A stretch of DNA of 64,000 nucleotides from Anaerotruncus massiliensis (ex Togo et al. 2026). GTDB lineage: Bacteria; Bacillota; Clostridia; Oscillospirales; Ruminococcaceae. This document shows, piece after piece, positions 38,779-46,749 of the stretch (positions within the stretch are counted from its first letter, which is position 1; the number at the start of each line of letters is the position of its first letter). The notes under the pieces are model-generated. The model was given only the letters and a program-made list of their open reading frames with translations, had not been told where the DNA came from and did not search any database. Where the stretch lies: positions 1,349,501-1,413,500 of the forward strand of contig NZ_LT962687.1 in assembly GCF_900199635.1 (NCBI RefSeq). Direction: 5' to 3'. The position numbers were made by a program, and so were the translations under genes.

Positions 38779-40089
38779 TTATTTTTTGGAGGCGGTTTCG
38801 CGCTCTTCGCGCCGCTTGCCCTTTTCGCGGAGGTTGTCGTTGATGTCGATCATCCGCTGCACCGCGAGATCGAAGTCCTTGATCTCCTCGTACTGCTCGA
38901 CGAGCGGGCTGGTGGCGAGATCGCTGTAGGTTTTCTCCTTTTCGCGGTAGACCAGCTTGAGCAGGACCGGCGTGACGATGGTCGTCACGACCACCATGAT
39001 CACGACCGGGCCGAAGAAGTCCTGCTTCATCAGTCCGGAGGAGATCCCCTTGTTCGCGACGATGAGCGCGACCTCTCCGCGGGAGATCATGCCCACGCCG
39101 ATGCGCCTGCACTCCTCATTGGAATAGCGGCAGAGCTTCGCGCCGAGCCCGCAGCCGACCACCTTGGAGACGATCGACCAGAGCACGAGCAGGACGGAGA
39201 AGAGAACGATCGCCGTGCTCATCTGCGGCAGGACCACCTTGGTGCCGATGCTTGCGAAGAAGATGGGGGAGAGCAGCATGTAGGATACCGTCTCAAAGCG
39301 GGTGGCGACATAGGTGACCTTGGTGGTGTTGGAGATGATGAGCCCGGCGATATAGGCGCCGGTGATGTCCGCCACGCCGAAAAACCGTTCGGCCGCAAAG
39401 GCGTAGAGCAGGCAGAAGGCGAAGGAGATCACCGCGTAGCGGCGCTTGTCGTCATGCCCGGTCATCCATTTTTCGATCAGCTTGTGCAGCAGGACGCCGA
39501 CGGCGAGGCTCAGCGCGAAGAACGCGACGATCTTGACGAGCACGGCCACGATGTTGACGCTCGGGTCGGAGACGCTCGTGATAAGGGTCAGCGCGATGAT
39601 GCCGAGGATGTCGTCGATGAGAGCCGCGCCGAGGATCGCGTTGCCGGAACGGGTGGAGAGCTTGCCCATCTCCTTGAGCGTTTCCACGGTGATGCTCACG
39701 GAGGTCGCCGTCAGGATGACGCCGATGAAGAGGTTCTGCAAAAAATTTTCGCCGCCGCGGTTGAAGAACCAGGAAAGCAGGAATCCGCCGGCGAGCGGGA
39801 CGAGCACGCCGCACAGCGCGATGACGAAGGAGGCGCGCCCCGACCGCTTGAGCTCGGCGATGTCGGTTTCAAGCCCGGCGGTGAACATCAGGACGATGAC
39901 GCCGATCTCGGCGCACTGGTCCAGGAAGGCGGTCTCATGCAGGACGCCGAGCATGGCAGGGCCGAGCACCAGCCCCGCGAGCAGGGCGCCGACCACCTGC
40001 GGCATGGCGATCCGCTTGGTCAGGATGCCGAGCAGCTTGGTGCTCAGCAGGATGATCGCCACGCTGAATAAAAAATTGTAGGATTCCAC
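38779..40089 (-). CDS. CPA2-family cation:proton antiporter (KefB/NapA-like)
   Basis: 436 residues with about twelve membrane helices; a monovalent cation/H+ exchanger. Typical signatures are [20 protein letters not shown] near the start, [18 protein letters not shown], and [38 protein letters not shown], in which the paired Asp residues form the ion site. It has a short charged C-terminal tail (about 50 residues) and no TrkA-N domain. Which ion (Na+ or K+) is exchanged cannot be read out; with a sodium ATPase in the genome, Na+ is plausible. Confidence 0.93.
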   Translation of the reverse strand: MESYNFLFSVAIILLSTKLLGILTKRIAMPQVVGALLAGLVLGPAMLGVLHETAFLDQCAEIGVIVLMFTAGLETDIAELKRSGRASFVIALCGVLVPLAGGFLLSWFFNRGGENFLQNLFIGVILTATSVSITVETLKEMGKLSTRSGNAILGAALIDDILGIIALTLITSVSDPSVNIVAVLVKIVAFFALSLAVGVLLHKLIEKWMTGHDDKRRYAVISFAFCLLYAFAAERFFGVADITGAYIAGLIISNTTKVTYVATRFETVSYMLLSPIFFASIGTKVVLPQMSTAIVLFSVLLVLWSIVSKVVGCGLGAKLCRYSNEECRRIGVGMISRGEVALIVANKGISSGLMKQDFFGPVVIMVVVTTIVTPVLLKLVYREKEKTYSDLATSPLVEQYEEIKDFDLAVQRMIDINDNLREKGKRREERETASKK

Positions 40090-40250
40090 GGGAATCCCCT
40101 CCCTTCCACAAGAGCCCTCCCGGGCGATTTTTAAAAAACATCACCCAGTATAGTCCTTGCGGAGGCAATTTGCAACATGAAATCTGGTCAAGAAATGTAT
40201 AACATCGCGGATGAATTTGGCTAATTTGTCGATGAATTGCGGAAGCCCTC

Positions 40251-40279
40251 TTTTCATCGCGCGCCGGATATGTTATAGT
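40251..40279 (+). promoter_or_regulatory. Possible promoter of the DUF362-ferredoxin gene
   Basis: TATAGT (40274-40279) with TTTTCA (40251-40256) at 17 bp; the -35 is weak. Confidence 0.45.
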
Positions 40280-40315
40280 GTGATAAGAAAAATATGGAAG
40301 GGAAGAAAAGGCTGA

Positions 40316-41422
40316 ATGAAACCCTCAAAGGTCTATTATACCAATCTGCACACCACGCTTGAGGAGAACCTGCTGCAAAAGCTCCGCAGGCTCGTCAAGG
40401 CCGCGGGGATCGATTCGATCGATTTCAAGAACAAATACACGGCGATCAAGATCCACTTCGGGGAGCCGGGCAACCTCGCGTTCCTGCGCCCGAACTTCTC
40501 CAAGGTGATCGCGGACATCGTCAGGGAAAACGGCGGCAAGCCGTTTTTGACCGACTGCAACACCCTATATGTCGGGCGGCGCAAGAACGCGCTCGACCAC
40601 ATCGAGGCGGCCTATGAAAACGGCTACACCCCCTTTTCGACCGGCTGCCAGATTTTGATCGGGGACGGGCTCAAGGGCACCGACGAGCAGATCGTCCCGA
40701 TCGACGGGGAATATGTGAAGGAGGCGAAGATCGGCCGCGCGGTGATGGACGCGGACATCGTCATCAGCCTCACCCACTTCAAGGCGCACGAGTGCACCGG
40801 AATCGGCGGCGCGATCAAAAACCTCGGCATGGGCTGCGGTTCCCGCGCGGGCAAGATGGAAATGCACTCGGCGGGCAAGCCGTTCGTCGACCGGAGCCTC
40901 TGCGTCAGCTGCGGCATGTGCTTTAAGAACTGCGCGCACGGCGCGATCTCCTTCCCCGGAAAAAAGGCGCAGATCGACCACGACAAGTGCGTCGGCTGCG
41001 GGCGCTGCATCGGCGTCTGCCCGGCCGACGCGGTGCAGGCCGCGCAGGACGAGGCGTTCGACATCCTCAACAGGAAGATGTCCGAGTACGCTTGGGCGGT
41101 CGTCAAGGACCGTCCGGGCTTCCACGTCAGCCTGGTGCTCGACGTGTCCCCCTTCTGCGACTGCCACCCTGAAAACGACGTGCCGATCGTGCCCGACGTG
41201 GGCATCTTCGCCTCCTTCGACCCGGTGGCGCTCGACACCGCCTGCGCCGACGCGGTCAACGGGCAGCCGGTCCTTCCCGACAGCCTGCTTGCCAGGCGGG
41301 GCGCGGAAGAAAAGGACCACTTCCATGCGCTGCACCCCGACACCAACTGGCGGGTCGGCATCGAGCAGGCCGTCAAAATGGGGATGGGAAGCGCGGAATA
41401 CGAGCTGGTCGAGATCGAATAA
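40316..41422 (+). CDS. DUF362 domain protein with two [4Fe-4S] ferredoxin clusters
   Basis: 368 residues. The N-terminal three-quarters is DUF362 (VYYTNLHTTLEENLLQKLRRLVK start; GEPGNLAFLRPNF; DADIVISLTHFKAHECTG). In the middle to C-terminal region it carries a bacterial dicluster ferredoxin with CVSCGMCFKNCAHGA and CVGCGRCIGVCPAD. The function of DUF362-ferredoxin proteins is not established; they are common in anaerobes and thought to be electron carriers or maturases. Monocistronic, between its promoter and a hairpin. Confidence 0.9.
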   Translation: MKPSKVYYTNLHTTLEENLLQKLRRLVKAAGIDSIDFKNKYTAIKIHFGEPGNLAFLRPNFSKVIADIVRENGGKPFLTDCNTLYVGRRKNALDHIEAAYENGYTPFSTGCQILIGDGLKGTDEQIVPIDGEYVKEAKIGRAVMDADIVISLTHFKAHECTGIGGAIKNLGMGCGSRAGKMEMHSAGKPFVDRSLCVSCGMCFKNCAHGAISFPGKKAQIDHDKCVGCGRCIGVCPADAVQAAQDEAFDILNRKMSEYAWAVVKDRPGFHVSLVLDVSPFCDCHPENDVPIVPDVGIFASFDPVALDTACADAVNGQPVLPDSLLARRGAEEKDHFHALHPDTNWRVGIEQAVKMGMGSAEYELVEIE

Positions 41423-41426
41423 CAGG

Positions 41427-41459
41427 AAAAAGCCTCCCGCATACTGCGGGAGGCTTTTA
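41427..41459. terminator. Bidirectional terminator between DUF362 and PRPP synthetase genes
   Basis: AAAAGCCTCCCGCA / TGCGGGAGGCTTTT, 14-bp perfect stem, 3-base loop. Confidence 0.93.
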
Positions 41460-41487
41460 TTGTTTCGTGAAGCCGGGGAGGCCGCCG

Positions 41488-42645
41488 TCACTGGGCGCGG
41501 TAGCCGCGCTTGAGAAGCAGCTGGCGGATTTTCTCGTGCGGGTCGATGATCGCGCTGACCGACATGTCGTGGTTGATCGCGGCGATGAAGTAGGCGATAT
41601 ACTTGGAGACGTCGACCTCGTGGAACCACTCGCGCGAGAGCAGCTCGGGAGAACGGTAGGTGAGGTTGGTGCCGAACACGCCGGAGAGGAGCCCCTCCTC
41701 GTAGGCCCGGTCGAACTCGTCGAGGCCGTTGGTAAAGATCGCGTAGGCGGCGTAGGCGAAGATGCGGGAAGCGTTGCGCTTTTTCAGCTCGCGCGCGACC
41801 TCGAGCATCGACTCGCCCGACGAGATGATGTCGTCCGCGATGAAGACGTCCTTGCCCTCGAGGGAGTTGCCGAGATACTCGTGCGCCACGATGGGGTTGC
41901 GGCCGTTGACGACGCGGGCGTAGTCGCGGCGCTTGTAGAACATGCCCAGGTCGATGCCGAGCACGGAGGCGTAGTACATGTTACGGCTCATCGCGCCCTC
42001 ATCGGGGCTGACGACCATCAGGTGCTCGCGGTCGAGCCGGATGTCCGGGATGCTGCGCAGCAGGCATTTGAGGACCTGGTAGGAGGGGGAGACGTTGTCG
42101 AAGCCCATGAGGGGGACCGCGTTCTGCACGCGCGGGTCGTGCGCGTCGAAGGTGACGATGTTGGAGACGCCCATGTTCTGGAGCTCCTGGAGCGCCACGG
42201 CGCAGTCGAGCGACTCCCGGTAGTTGCGGCGGTGCTGGCGGCTGCCGTAGAGCATCGGCATGATGACCGTGATGCGGTGCGCCTTGCCGCTGGCGGCCTG
42301 GATCAGCCGCTTCAGGTCCTGAAAATGGTCGTCGGGGGACATGGAGTTCTGGTGTCCGAAGATGTTATAGCTGCAGCTGTAGTTGCCGACGTCCACGATG
42401 AAGAAAAGGTCGTCCCCGCGGATGGTCGACTTGATAAGGCCCTTGCCGTCGCCGGAGGAAAAACGGGGACATTCGCTTTCGACGATGTAGCTTTCCTTGT
42501 AAAGGGGGCTGCCCTCCGCCCATTTCACGAGGTGCGCGTCGATCTTCTCGGTCAGCTCGCGCGCGCCGGTCAGGCTGATCAGCCCAAGTTCCGCCACCCG
42601 GTCACCCGACCGGAAGATGTCTTCCGCATCAATCTGCCCTGCCAT
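41488..42645 (-). CDS. Divergent ribose-phosphate pyrophosphokinase (PRPP synthetase)
   Basis: Predicted to make PRPP from ribose 5-phosphate and ATP in the cytoplasm. Matches to the family include DAHDPRVQNAVPLMGFDN, the flexible catalytic loop FYKRRDY and the PRPP-binding VFIADDIISSGESM. It has 385 residues, about 70 more than the classical Prs. The N-terminus carries an extra segment (AEDIFRSGDRVAELG...) and the PRPP loop has SSGES where classical enzymes have DTAGT. Such long forms are common in clostridia and often accompany a canonical prs. Start ATG follows AAAAGGAGCG. Confidence 0.88.
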   Translation of the reverse strand: MAGQIDAEDIFRSGDRVAELGLISLTGARELTEKIDAHLVKWAEGSPLYKESYIVESECPRFSSGDGKGLIKSTIRGDDLFFIVDVGNYSCSYNIFGHQNSMSPDDHFQDLKRLIQAASGKAHRITVIMPMLYGSRQHRRNYRESLDCAVALQELQNMGVSNIVTFDAHDPRVQNAVPLMGFDNVSPSYQVLKCLLRSIPDIRLDREHLMVVSPDEGAMSRNMYYASVLGIDLGMFYKRRDYARVVNGRNPIVAHEYLGNSLEGKDVFIADDIISSGESMLEVARELKKRNASRIFAYAAYAIFTNGLDEFDRAYEEGLLSGVFGTNLTYRSPELLSREWFHEVDVSKYIAYFIAAINHDMSVSAIIDPHEKIRQLLLKRGYRAQ

Positions 42646-42667
42646 TCATAACGCTCCTTTTCGTTCC

Positions 42668-42687
42668 GCGGTCCCCAAAGGGACCGC
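42668..42687 (-). promoter_or_regulatory. Leader hairpin before the PRPP synthetase gene
   Basis: GCGGTCCC (42668-42675), CAAA loop, GGGACCGC (42680-42687): perfect 8-bp stem ending about 10 bases before the ribosome binding site. No T-tract, so probably an mRNA-stability or translation element. Confidence 0.4.
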
Positions 42688-42742
42688 CGATCCTTATCTG
42701 CGGCCCGAATTATGCAAAATCGGGTCGAAAAAATACAATTTG

Positions 42743-42771
42743 ATTATACATGATCGTTTCAGGATTGTATA
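42743..42771 (-). promoter_or_regulatory. Probable promoter of the PRPP synthetase gene
   Basis: Minus strand: TATAAT (42743-42748), 17-bp spacer, TATACA (42766-42771), giving a leader of about 90 bases. Confidence 0.55.
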
Positions 42772-42875
42772 CGCTTTTCATCCCAGAATCTAAAAAATGG
42801 GTAATATCTACAAATTTCGATCTCTGCTCGGGAGAGATTTGTCCGTTGCCGTCATGCGCCGCTTTAAAGGAAGAA

Positions 42876-42914
42876 AAAGGCCGGGACCGCACGTGCGGTC
42901 CCGGCCGGTTTTTT
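42876..42914 (-). terminator. Terminator of the CofE-like gene
   Basis: GC-rich stem GGCCGGGACCGCA / TGCGGTCCCGGCC with a 2-base loop, preceded by TTTT and followed by TTTTTC on the minus strand; it starts directly at the stop codon. Confidence 0.92.
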
Positions 42915-44105
42915 CTAGTCGGCGAAATTGTCGAAATATCCCTGGATGAGGACGATGGGCGTGCCCTTGTCTCCGCTGCCGCTCGTCAGGTCGCACAGGC
43001 TGCCGATCAGGTCGGTCAGGCGGCGGGGAGTGGTGCCCTGCGTCTCCATCGTGCCCTTGAGGTCGGCCTTTTTGTTGCGGATGTACTCGGAGACGGCCTG
43101 CTTGAGCTCGCTGCCCGAGAGGTCGCGGAATTGGTTGTCCGCGAGGTATTTGAGCTTGACCTCGTTGGGCAGGCCGCTGAGCCCCTCGGTGAATCCAGGG
43201 CTGACGACCGGGTCCGCGAGCTCCCAGATCTTGCCCACCGGGTCGCGGAAGGCGCCGTCGCCGTAGACGAGCGCCTCGATCTGCCTGCCGGTCGCCTCGC
43301 TCAGCTTGCGCTGCAGGTCGTGCGCGAAGGCGGCGCAGTCGCGCGGGAAGAGCTTGACGCGGCTCTCGGTCGACTTGTTGCTGCCGAGCAGGCCGTAATC
43401 GGCGTTGAAGCCGCTTTCGTTGACAGGGGCGGAGAGGATGTCGTCGAGGCCGTAGACCGTCTCGGCGCCCGCCGCGCGCAGAAGGCGCTTGGTGCGCTCG
43501 CGGGTGTGGATGTCGCAGCAGAGGACGTGCTTCGTATGGTCGAGGACGGCGGTGGGACGGTTTGCGAAGATAATTTCCACGTCGGCCCCCTCCTCGCGGA
43601 TGAGGGAGGCGTAGTATTCGACGTAGTCCACGCCGGTGAACAGGTGCTTATTCTCCCCGAAGAGCGCGCGGTAGCGCTTCTCGTCGAGCACGTCGGCCCA
43701 CGGGTTGACCCCGGCGGCTTCGAGCTTTTCCTCCGAAACGAGGGTGTTGCCCACCTCGTCGCTCGGATAGCTGAACATCAGCACAATCTTTTTCGCGCCG
43801 CGCGCGATGCCGCGCAGGCAGATGGCGAACCGGTTGCGGCTGAGGATGGGGAAGATCACGCCGATGGGGTGGTCGCCGAATTTGGATCGGACGTCCTCCG
43901 CGATGTCGTCGGTGGAGGCGTAGTTGCCCTGCGCCTTGGCGACGACCGCCTCGGTCACGCCCACGACGTCGCGGTCGTGGAAGGAAAAGCCCTCGCTTGC
44001 GGCGGCTTCGAGCACGGAATCGGTGACGATCTGCGCGAGGTCGTCCCCCGGCCGGATAATCGGGGCGCGCACGCCCCGGACAGTGGTACCGATCATTCTT
44101 GACAT
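42915..44105 (-). CDS. Coenzyme F420-0:L-glutamate ligase-like protein
   Basis: 396 residues resembling the CofE/FbiB ligase family as found in clostridia. The conserved opening IRPGDDLAQIVTDSVLEAA, the DRDVVGVTEAVVAKAQG stretch and GDHPIGVIFPILSRNRFAICLRGIARG are recognised from memory of annotated homologues. Most such Firmicutes lack F420, so the natural substrate is doubtful; an amide or peptide ligase reaction is the conservative guess. Start ATG follows CGGAGGG. No F420 biosynthesis genes are in the window. Monocistronic. Confidence 0.72.
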   Translation of the reverse strand: MSRMIGTTVRGVRAPIIRPGDDLAQIVTDSVLEAAASEGFSFHDRDVVGVTEAVVAKAQGNYASTDDIAEDVRSKFGDHPIGVIFPILSRNRFAICLRGIARGAKKIVLMFSYPSDEVGNTLVSEEKLEAAGVNPWADVLDEKRYRALFGENKHLFTGVDYVEYYASLIREEGADVEIIFANRPTAVLDHTKHVLCCDIHTRERTKRLLRAAGAETVYGLDDILSAPVNESGFNADYGLLGSNKSTESRVKLFPRDCAAFAHDLQRKLSEATGRQIEALVYGDGAFRDPVGKIWELADPVVSPGFTEGLSGLPNEVKLKYLADNQFRDLSGSELKQAVSEYIRNKKADLKGTMETQGTTPRRLTDLIGSLCDLTSGSGDKGTPIVLIQGYFDNFAD

Positions 44106-44271
44106 GAGTGAATCCCTCCGATGGCGGCTGATCCGCCGGTTTGCACGCCGGAACGGCGCGGCGGCCCTCCCTGCGGGAAGGCCGTACCTTAATCCCCATT
44201 ATACAGGAATTCGCCGTAAGATACAATGATTCTGCAAAAAAGCGGAAAAAAATTTGCGCCTCCCGCCAAAA

Positions 44272-44302
44272 AAACAAAAAGGACGGAATCAACCGTCCTT
44301 TT
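44272..44302 (-). terminator. Terminator of the 59-aa gene
   Basis: Minus strand: AAAAGGACGG / CCGTCCTTTT stem with TTTTTGTTTTTTT following. Confidence 0.88.
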
Positions 44303-44312
44303 CAGCGGCCCG

Positions 44313-44492
44313 TCAGGGCTCCACCTGCACCACGCTGAATTCTTCGCCGCAAAAATCCGACTTTCTGAAGTAACGCCTGGCCATATTGGTGGTGGAGAAG
44401 GGCTTGGCAAGCGCGATATCGTTCAGAAGAATCCGCGTGTTGAAGAGATAGCGGCTGTCGCCCTGCCGTTGGATCCGGATGACGTAATGCAT
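44313..44492 (-). CDS. Small hypothetical protein, 59 aa
   Basis: Not recognised. It begins MHYVIRIQRQGDSRYLFNTRILLNDIALA and ends with FCGEEFSVVQVEP. It is beta-rich and basic in the middle, with no signal peptide. The start is the ATG at 44492, after AAGGAAG; the upstream ATG at 44516 would place its own start inside the purine-rich region. A strong terminator follows 10 bases after the stop, which argues for a real transcription unit. Confidence 0.6.
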   Translation of the reverse strand: MHYVIRIQRQGDSRYLFNTRILLNDIALAKPFSTTNMARRYFRKSDFCGEEFSVVQVEP

Positions 44493-44633
44493 CGCCTGAC
44501 ACTTCCTTTCCTCCATTTTGTGCGCAGAGCAGGAGTGTCAGTATAGCACGCTTTGGATTCCAGAACAAGTAATATCAGGGAAATTTCAGCGTATTATGTA
44601 AAATTCGGAAGTCCGATTGTCGCAAAAAAGACA

Positions 44634-44664
44634 AAAACGCCCGCCGGTTCAACCGGCGAGCGTT
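44634..44664 (-). terminator. Terminator overlapping the end of the DUF6179-like gene
   Basis: Minus strand: AAAACGCTCGCCGGT, TGAA, CCGGCGGGCGTTTT then TGTCTTTTTT. The stop codon (TGA) forms the loop, so the last codons are part of the hairpin. Confidence 0.82.
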
Positions 44665-45989
44665 TTGGACAGGGCGCGGATGCGTTCCCGGCAATCGGCG
44701 CCGAGCCGGTTGAACCAATCGGCGAACGCCTCCTGCCATTCGATTTCGTCGAGCGGGCGCAGCGCCCTCTCCTCCCACACCGCCCGGATCCGGCCGAGCA
44801 GCAGGGCGGCGGTCGCCTCGTCAAAGGAGGAAAAGATTTCCGCGTATTCGTCGTCGAAGACGCACCCTGCGCCGAGCAGGTCGCAGAGGTCGTCGAGGCT
44901 GCGCAGCTCCTCCCGGATGATCCGCGCCTTGCGCGCGGCGTCGTCGCAGAGGAGCACCTCGTCGGCGACAGCGCTGAACGCGTCGTTGTCAAGGCGTTCC
45001 CCATCGATGAAGAGGAGCGGCGCGTCCTCCTCCGCGACGACAGCGAAGGGGGTGAGCGCGCCGCCCGCGCGGTTGACTTCCCCGGCGAAACGCGCGGCCC
45101 CCTCGCGGATATAATCGTTGAGGCGGGCGTTTTCAAAGGCGCAGGAATCGATCAGGCCTTCCGCGGCCCGCAGCAGCAGCGCCGCGCGCTGTTCGGCGGC
45201 GAGGGGGCGAAGCCGCTCCTCCAGCCCGGCGCGTTCCCCGGCGCCGAGCGCCGCGTCCTCCCGGCCGAGCAGGCGGGCGAGCAGCAGGTTTTGGAGCGTG
45301 ATCGTAAAGAGGTTCACATAGGCCTCGGCGGGGGAGGTGCGGTTTTGGCGCGCCCAGCCGCGCAGCAGGCCGTCCAGCACCGGCGCGAACCGGCCGCAGA
45401 AGCGGTTCTCCAGCGCGAGCGACTCGAGCCGCTCGCGCACGCCGAAGATCCCGCTCGCGGAGACCTCCCGCGCGAGCGGGTACTCGGTGAGCACGACGAA
45501 GTCGCCCGGGTGCCTGCGGACCTTCCAGTCCCGCAGGTACTGGGGGAAGGTGACGTCGAGCAAAATCCGGTAGCCCTCGTTGACGGTGGGGGTGCGGGTC
45601 GCGCGCACCCGGGAGAGCAGGCCTTCGCAGGCGCGCTCCTCCCGGTCCAGAAGCCCGGTCCCCATCCGGTAGAGCGCGTCCATCGAGTGTTCCCGGAGCA
45701 GCGCGAGGCTCTCCTGCGGGGTCGGAGCGTGTTTGAGCGCCACGTCGATGCAGTAGCCGATATCGTCCATCAGCTGGTCGGCGGTCTCCGCGGGGACGGA
45801 GCTGCTCTCGCCGCGCGTAATCTCCTCGATCTGCGACCGGAGGAGCCCCAGCAGCCCCTCCTGCATCGCGGCCAGCGCGCGTTCGTCCAGCAGGCCCGCG
45901 CCCGCCGCCCGCCGCATGAGCGAGGCGGTGTAGACGCCGTAATCGATCCCGTCGAGCGGGGTTCCGCTTAAAAGCGAACGGTTCTCCAC
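44649..45989 (-). CDS. Uncharacterised DUF6179-like protein, 446 aa
   Basis: 446 residues, helical, Glu/Leu/Arg-rich, no signal peptide or membrane segment. Landmarks are ESSSVPAETADQLMDDIGYCID and TVNEGYRILLDVTFPQYLRDW. From memory it matches clostridial proteins annotated DUF6179; the name should be checked. GTG start at 45989 behind GGAGGAGGACG. It overlaps the preceding gene by 22 bases, and the pair appears as a two-gene unit. No catalytic motif can be pointed to. Confidence 0.72.
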   Translation of the reverse strand: MENRSLLSGTPLDGIDYGVYTASLMRRAAGAGLLDERALAAMQEGLLGLLRSQIEEITRGESSSVPAETADQLMDDIGYCIDVALKHAPTPQESLALLREHSMDALYRMGTGLLDREERACEGLLSRVRATRTPTVNEGYRILLDVTFPQYLRDWKVRRHPGDFVVLTEYPLAREVSASGIFGVRERLESLALENRFCGRFAPVLDGLLRGWARQNRTSPAEAYVNLFTITLQNLLLARLLGREDAALGAGERAGLEERLRPLAAEQRAALLLRAAEGLIDSCAFENARLNDYIREGAARFAGEVNRAGGALTPFAVVAEEDAPLLFIDGERLDNDAFSAVADEVLLCDDAARKARIIREELRSLDDLCDLLGAGCVFDDEYAEIFSSFDEATAALLLGRIRAVWEERALRPLDEIEWQEAFADWFNRLGADCRERIRALSKTLAG

Positions 45990-46501
45990 TGTTCGTCCTC
46001 CTCCACCGCGTAATCGCCGGCCTCCCCGGCGGGCTTGTCCGTTTCAAGGGGCGCCTCGACGCTGCCGTAGGCGCGCACGTTGCGCGCCATCGTTTCCATG
46101 TCGCGTCCCGCGAGCAGTTCGAGCGAACCCTCGCAGTCGCCGTCAAAGCACTGCTTCATCACGGCGATCAGCTCGTCGTCGGGCAGGGAATCGAGCGTGT
46201 CGTTTTTGAGGTAGTAGAAGAGCTCGGTCAGCGCGCAGAGGGTGTCGGCATAGTTCTGCCCGTCGACGTAGGCGGAATCGCAGAACGCTTCGGCGAGCTT
46301 TTCGAGCACGCCGGGGCCCACCTCGATGCGGCGGCTGTTTTTAAGCGCGTCGGTCCGTACCTTGAGCAGCGCGACGGCGTCTTCGTGGGTCAGCGACAGG
46401 CCGTAGGGGCGGGTGAGGTCGTTGAGTCGAAGCAGTTCGTCGGCGTCGCGGCGGATCAGCGCGTCGTCCTGCCGGCTGAGTAGGGAGAGAAGTCCGCTCA
46501 T
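45968..46501 (-). CDS. Uncharacterised DUF6323-like protein, 177 aa
   Basis: Soluble, helical, 177 residues, start ATG after AAAGGAG. It carries LLRLNDLTRPYGLSLTHEDAVALLKVRTDALKNSRRIEVG and LCALTELFYYLKNDTLDSLPDDELIAVM, which I recall from clostridial proteins annotated DUF6323, found next to DUF6179 genes. The overlap with the next gene supports a shared complex. Function unknown. Confidence 0.72.
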   Translation of the reverse strand: MSGLLSLLSRQDDALIRRDADELLRLNDLTRPYGLSLTHEDAVALLKVRTDALKNSRRIEVGPGVLEKLAEAFCDSAYVDGQNYADTLCALTELFYYLKNDTLDSLPDDELIAVMKQCFDGDCEGSLELLAGRDMETMARNVRAYGSVEAPLETDKPAGEAGDYAVEEDEQWRTVRF

Positions 46502-46530
46502 GCCATTCAGCTCCTTTTACAGATTGGTAC

Positions 46531-46559
46531 TTGACAAAACCCGGGGAGTGTGCTATGGT
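46531..46559 (+). promoter_or_regulatory. Candidate rightward promoter in the DUF6323 upstream region
   Basis: TTGACA (46531-46536), 17-bp spacer, TATGGT (46554-46559), pointing away from the DUF6323-like gene and into a hairpin with a T-tract 60 bases on. Confidence 0.45.
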
Positions 46560-46565
46560 GTAGAA

Positions 46566-46654
46566 GGAAAAATTTATGATTTTTCAGAAAAATTCAACAA
46601 AGACTATCATAACACAAGCCGGGCGGGATGTCAAGCAGCCGCCCGGCTGTTTTT
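46566..46654 (+). ncRNA. Candidate short RNA, about 90 nt
   Basis: Span from the start expected for the promoter at 46531-46559 to the end of a terminator-like hairpin (46617-46626 with 46639-46648, then GTTTTT). No reading frame with a binding site lies inside. The 3' end is GC-rich while the 5' part is A/T-rich. This is inferred from signals only. Confidence 0.3.
46571..46600 (-). promoter_or_regulatory. Possible promoter of the DUF6323/DUF6179 unit
   Basis: Minus strand: TTGTTG (46595-46600), 18-bp spacer, TAAATT (46571-46576). It overlaps the region of the candidate rightward RNA. Confidence 0.45.
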
Positions 46655-46700
46655 ATCGCCTTTTGGGCGGACATCTGCCGGGCGGAAGGGCCGCAAACTG

Positions 46701-46735
46701 AAGAAGCGCCGCATCCACCGGATGCGGCGCTTCTT
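46701..46735 (-). terminator. Hairpin after the ABC permease gene
   Basis: AAGAAGCGCCGCATCC / GGATGCGGCGCTTCTT, perfect 16-bp stem, 3-base loop, 15 bases past the stop at 46750; T-tract poor. Confidence 0.68.
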
Positions 46736-46749
46736 GTGAGAGGGGGAGA

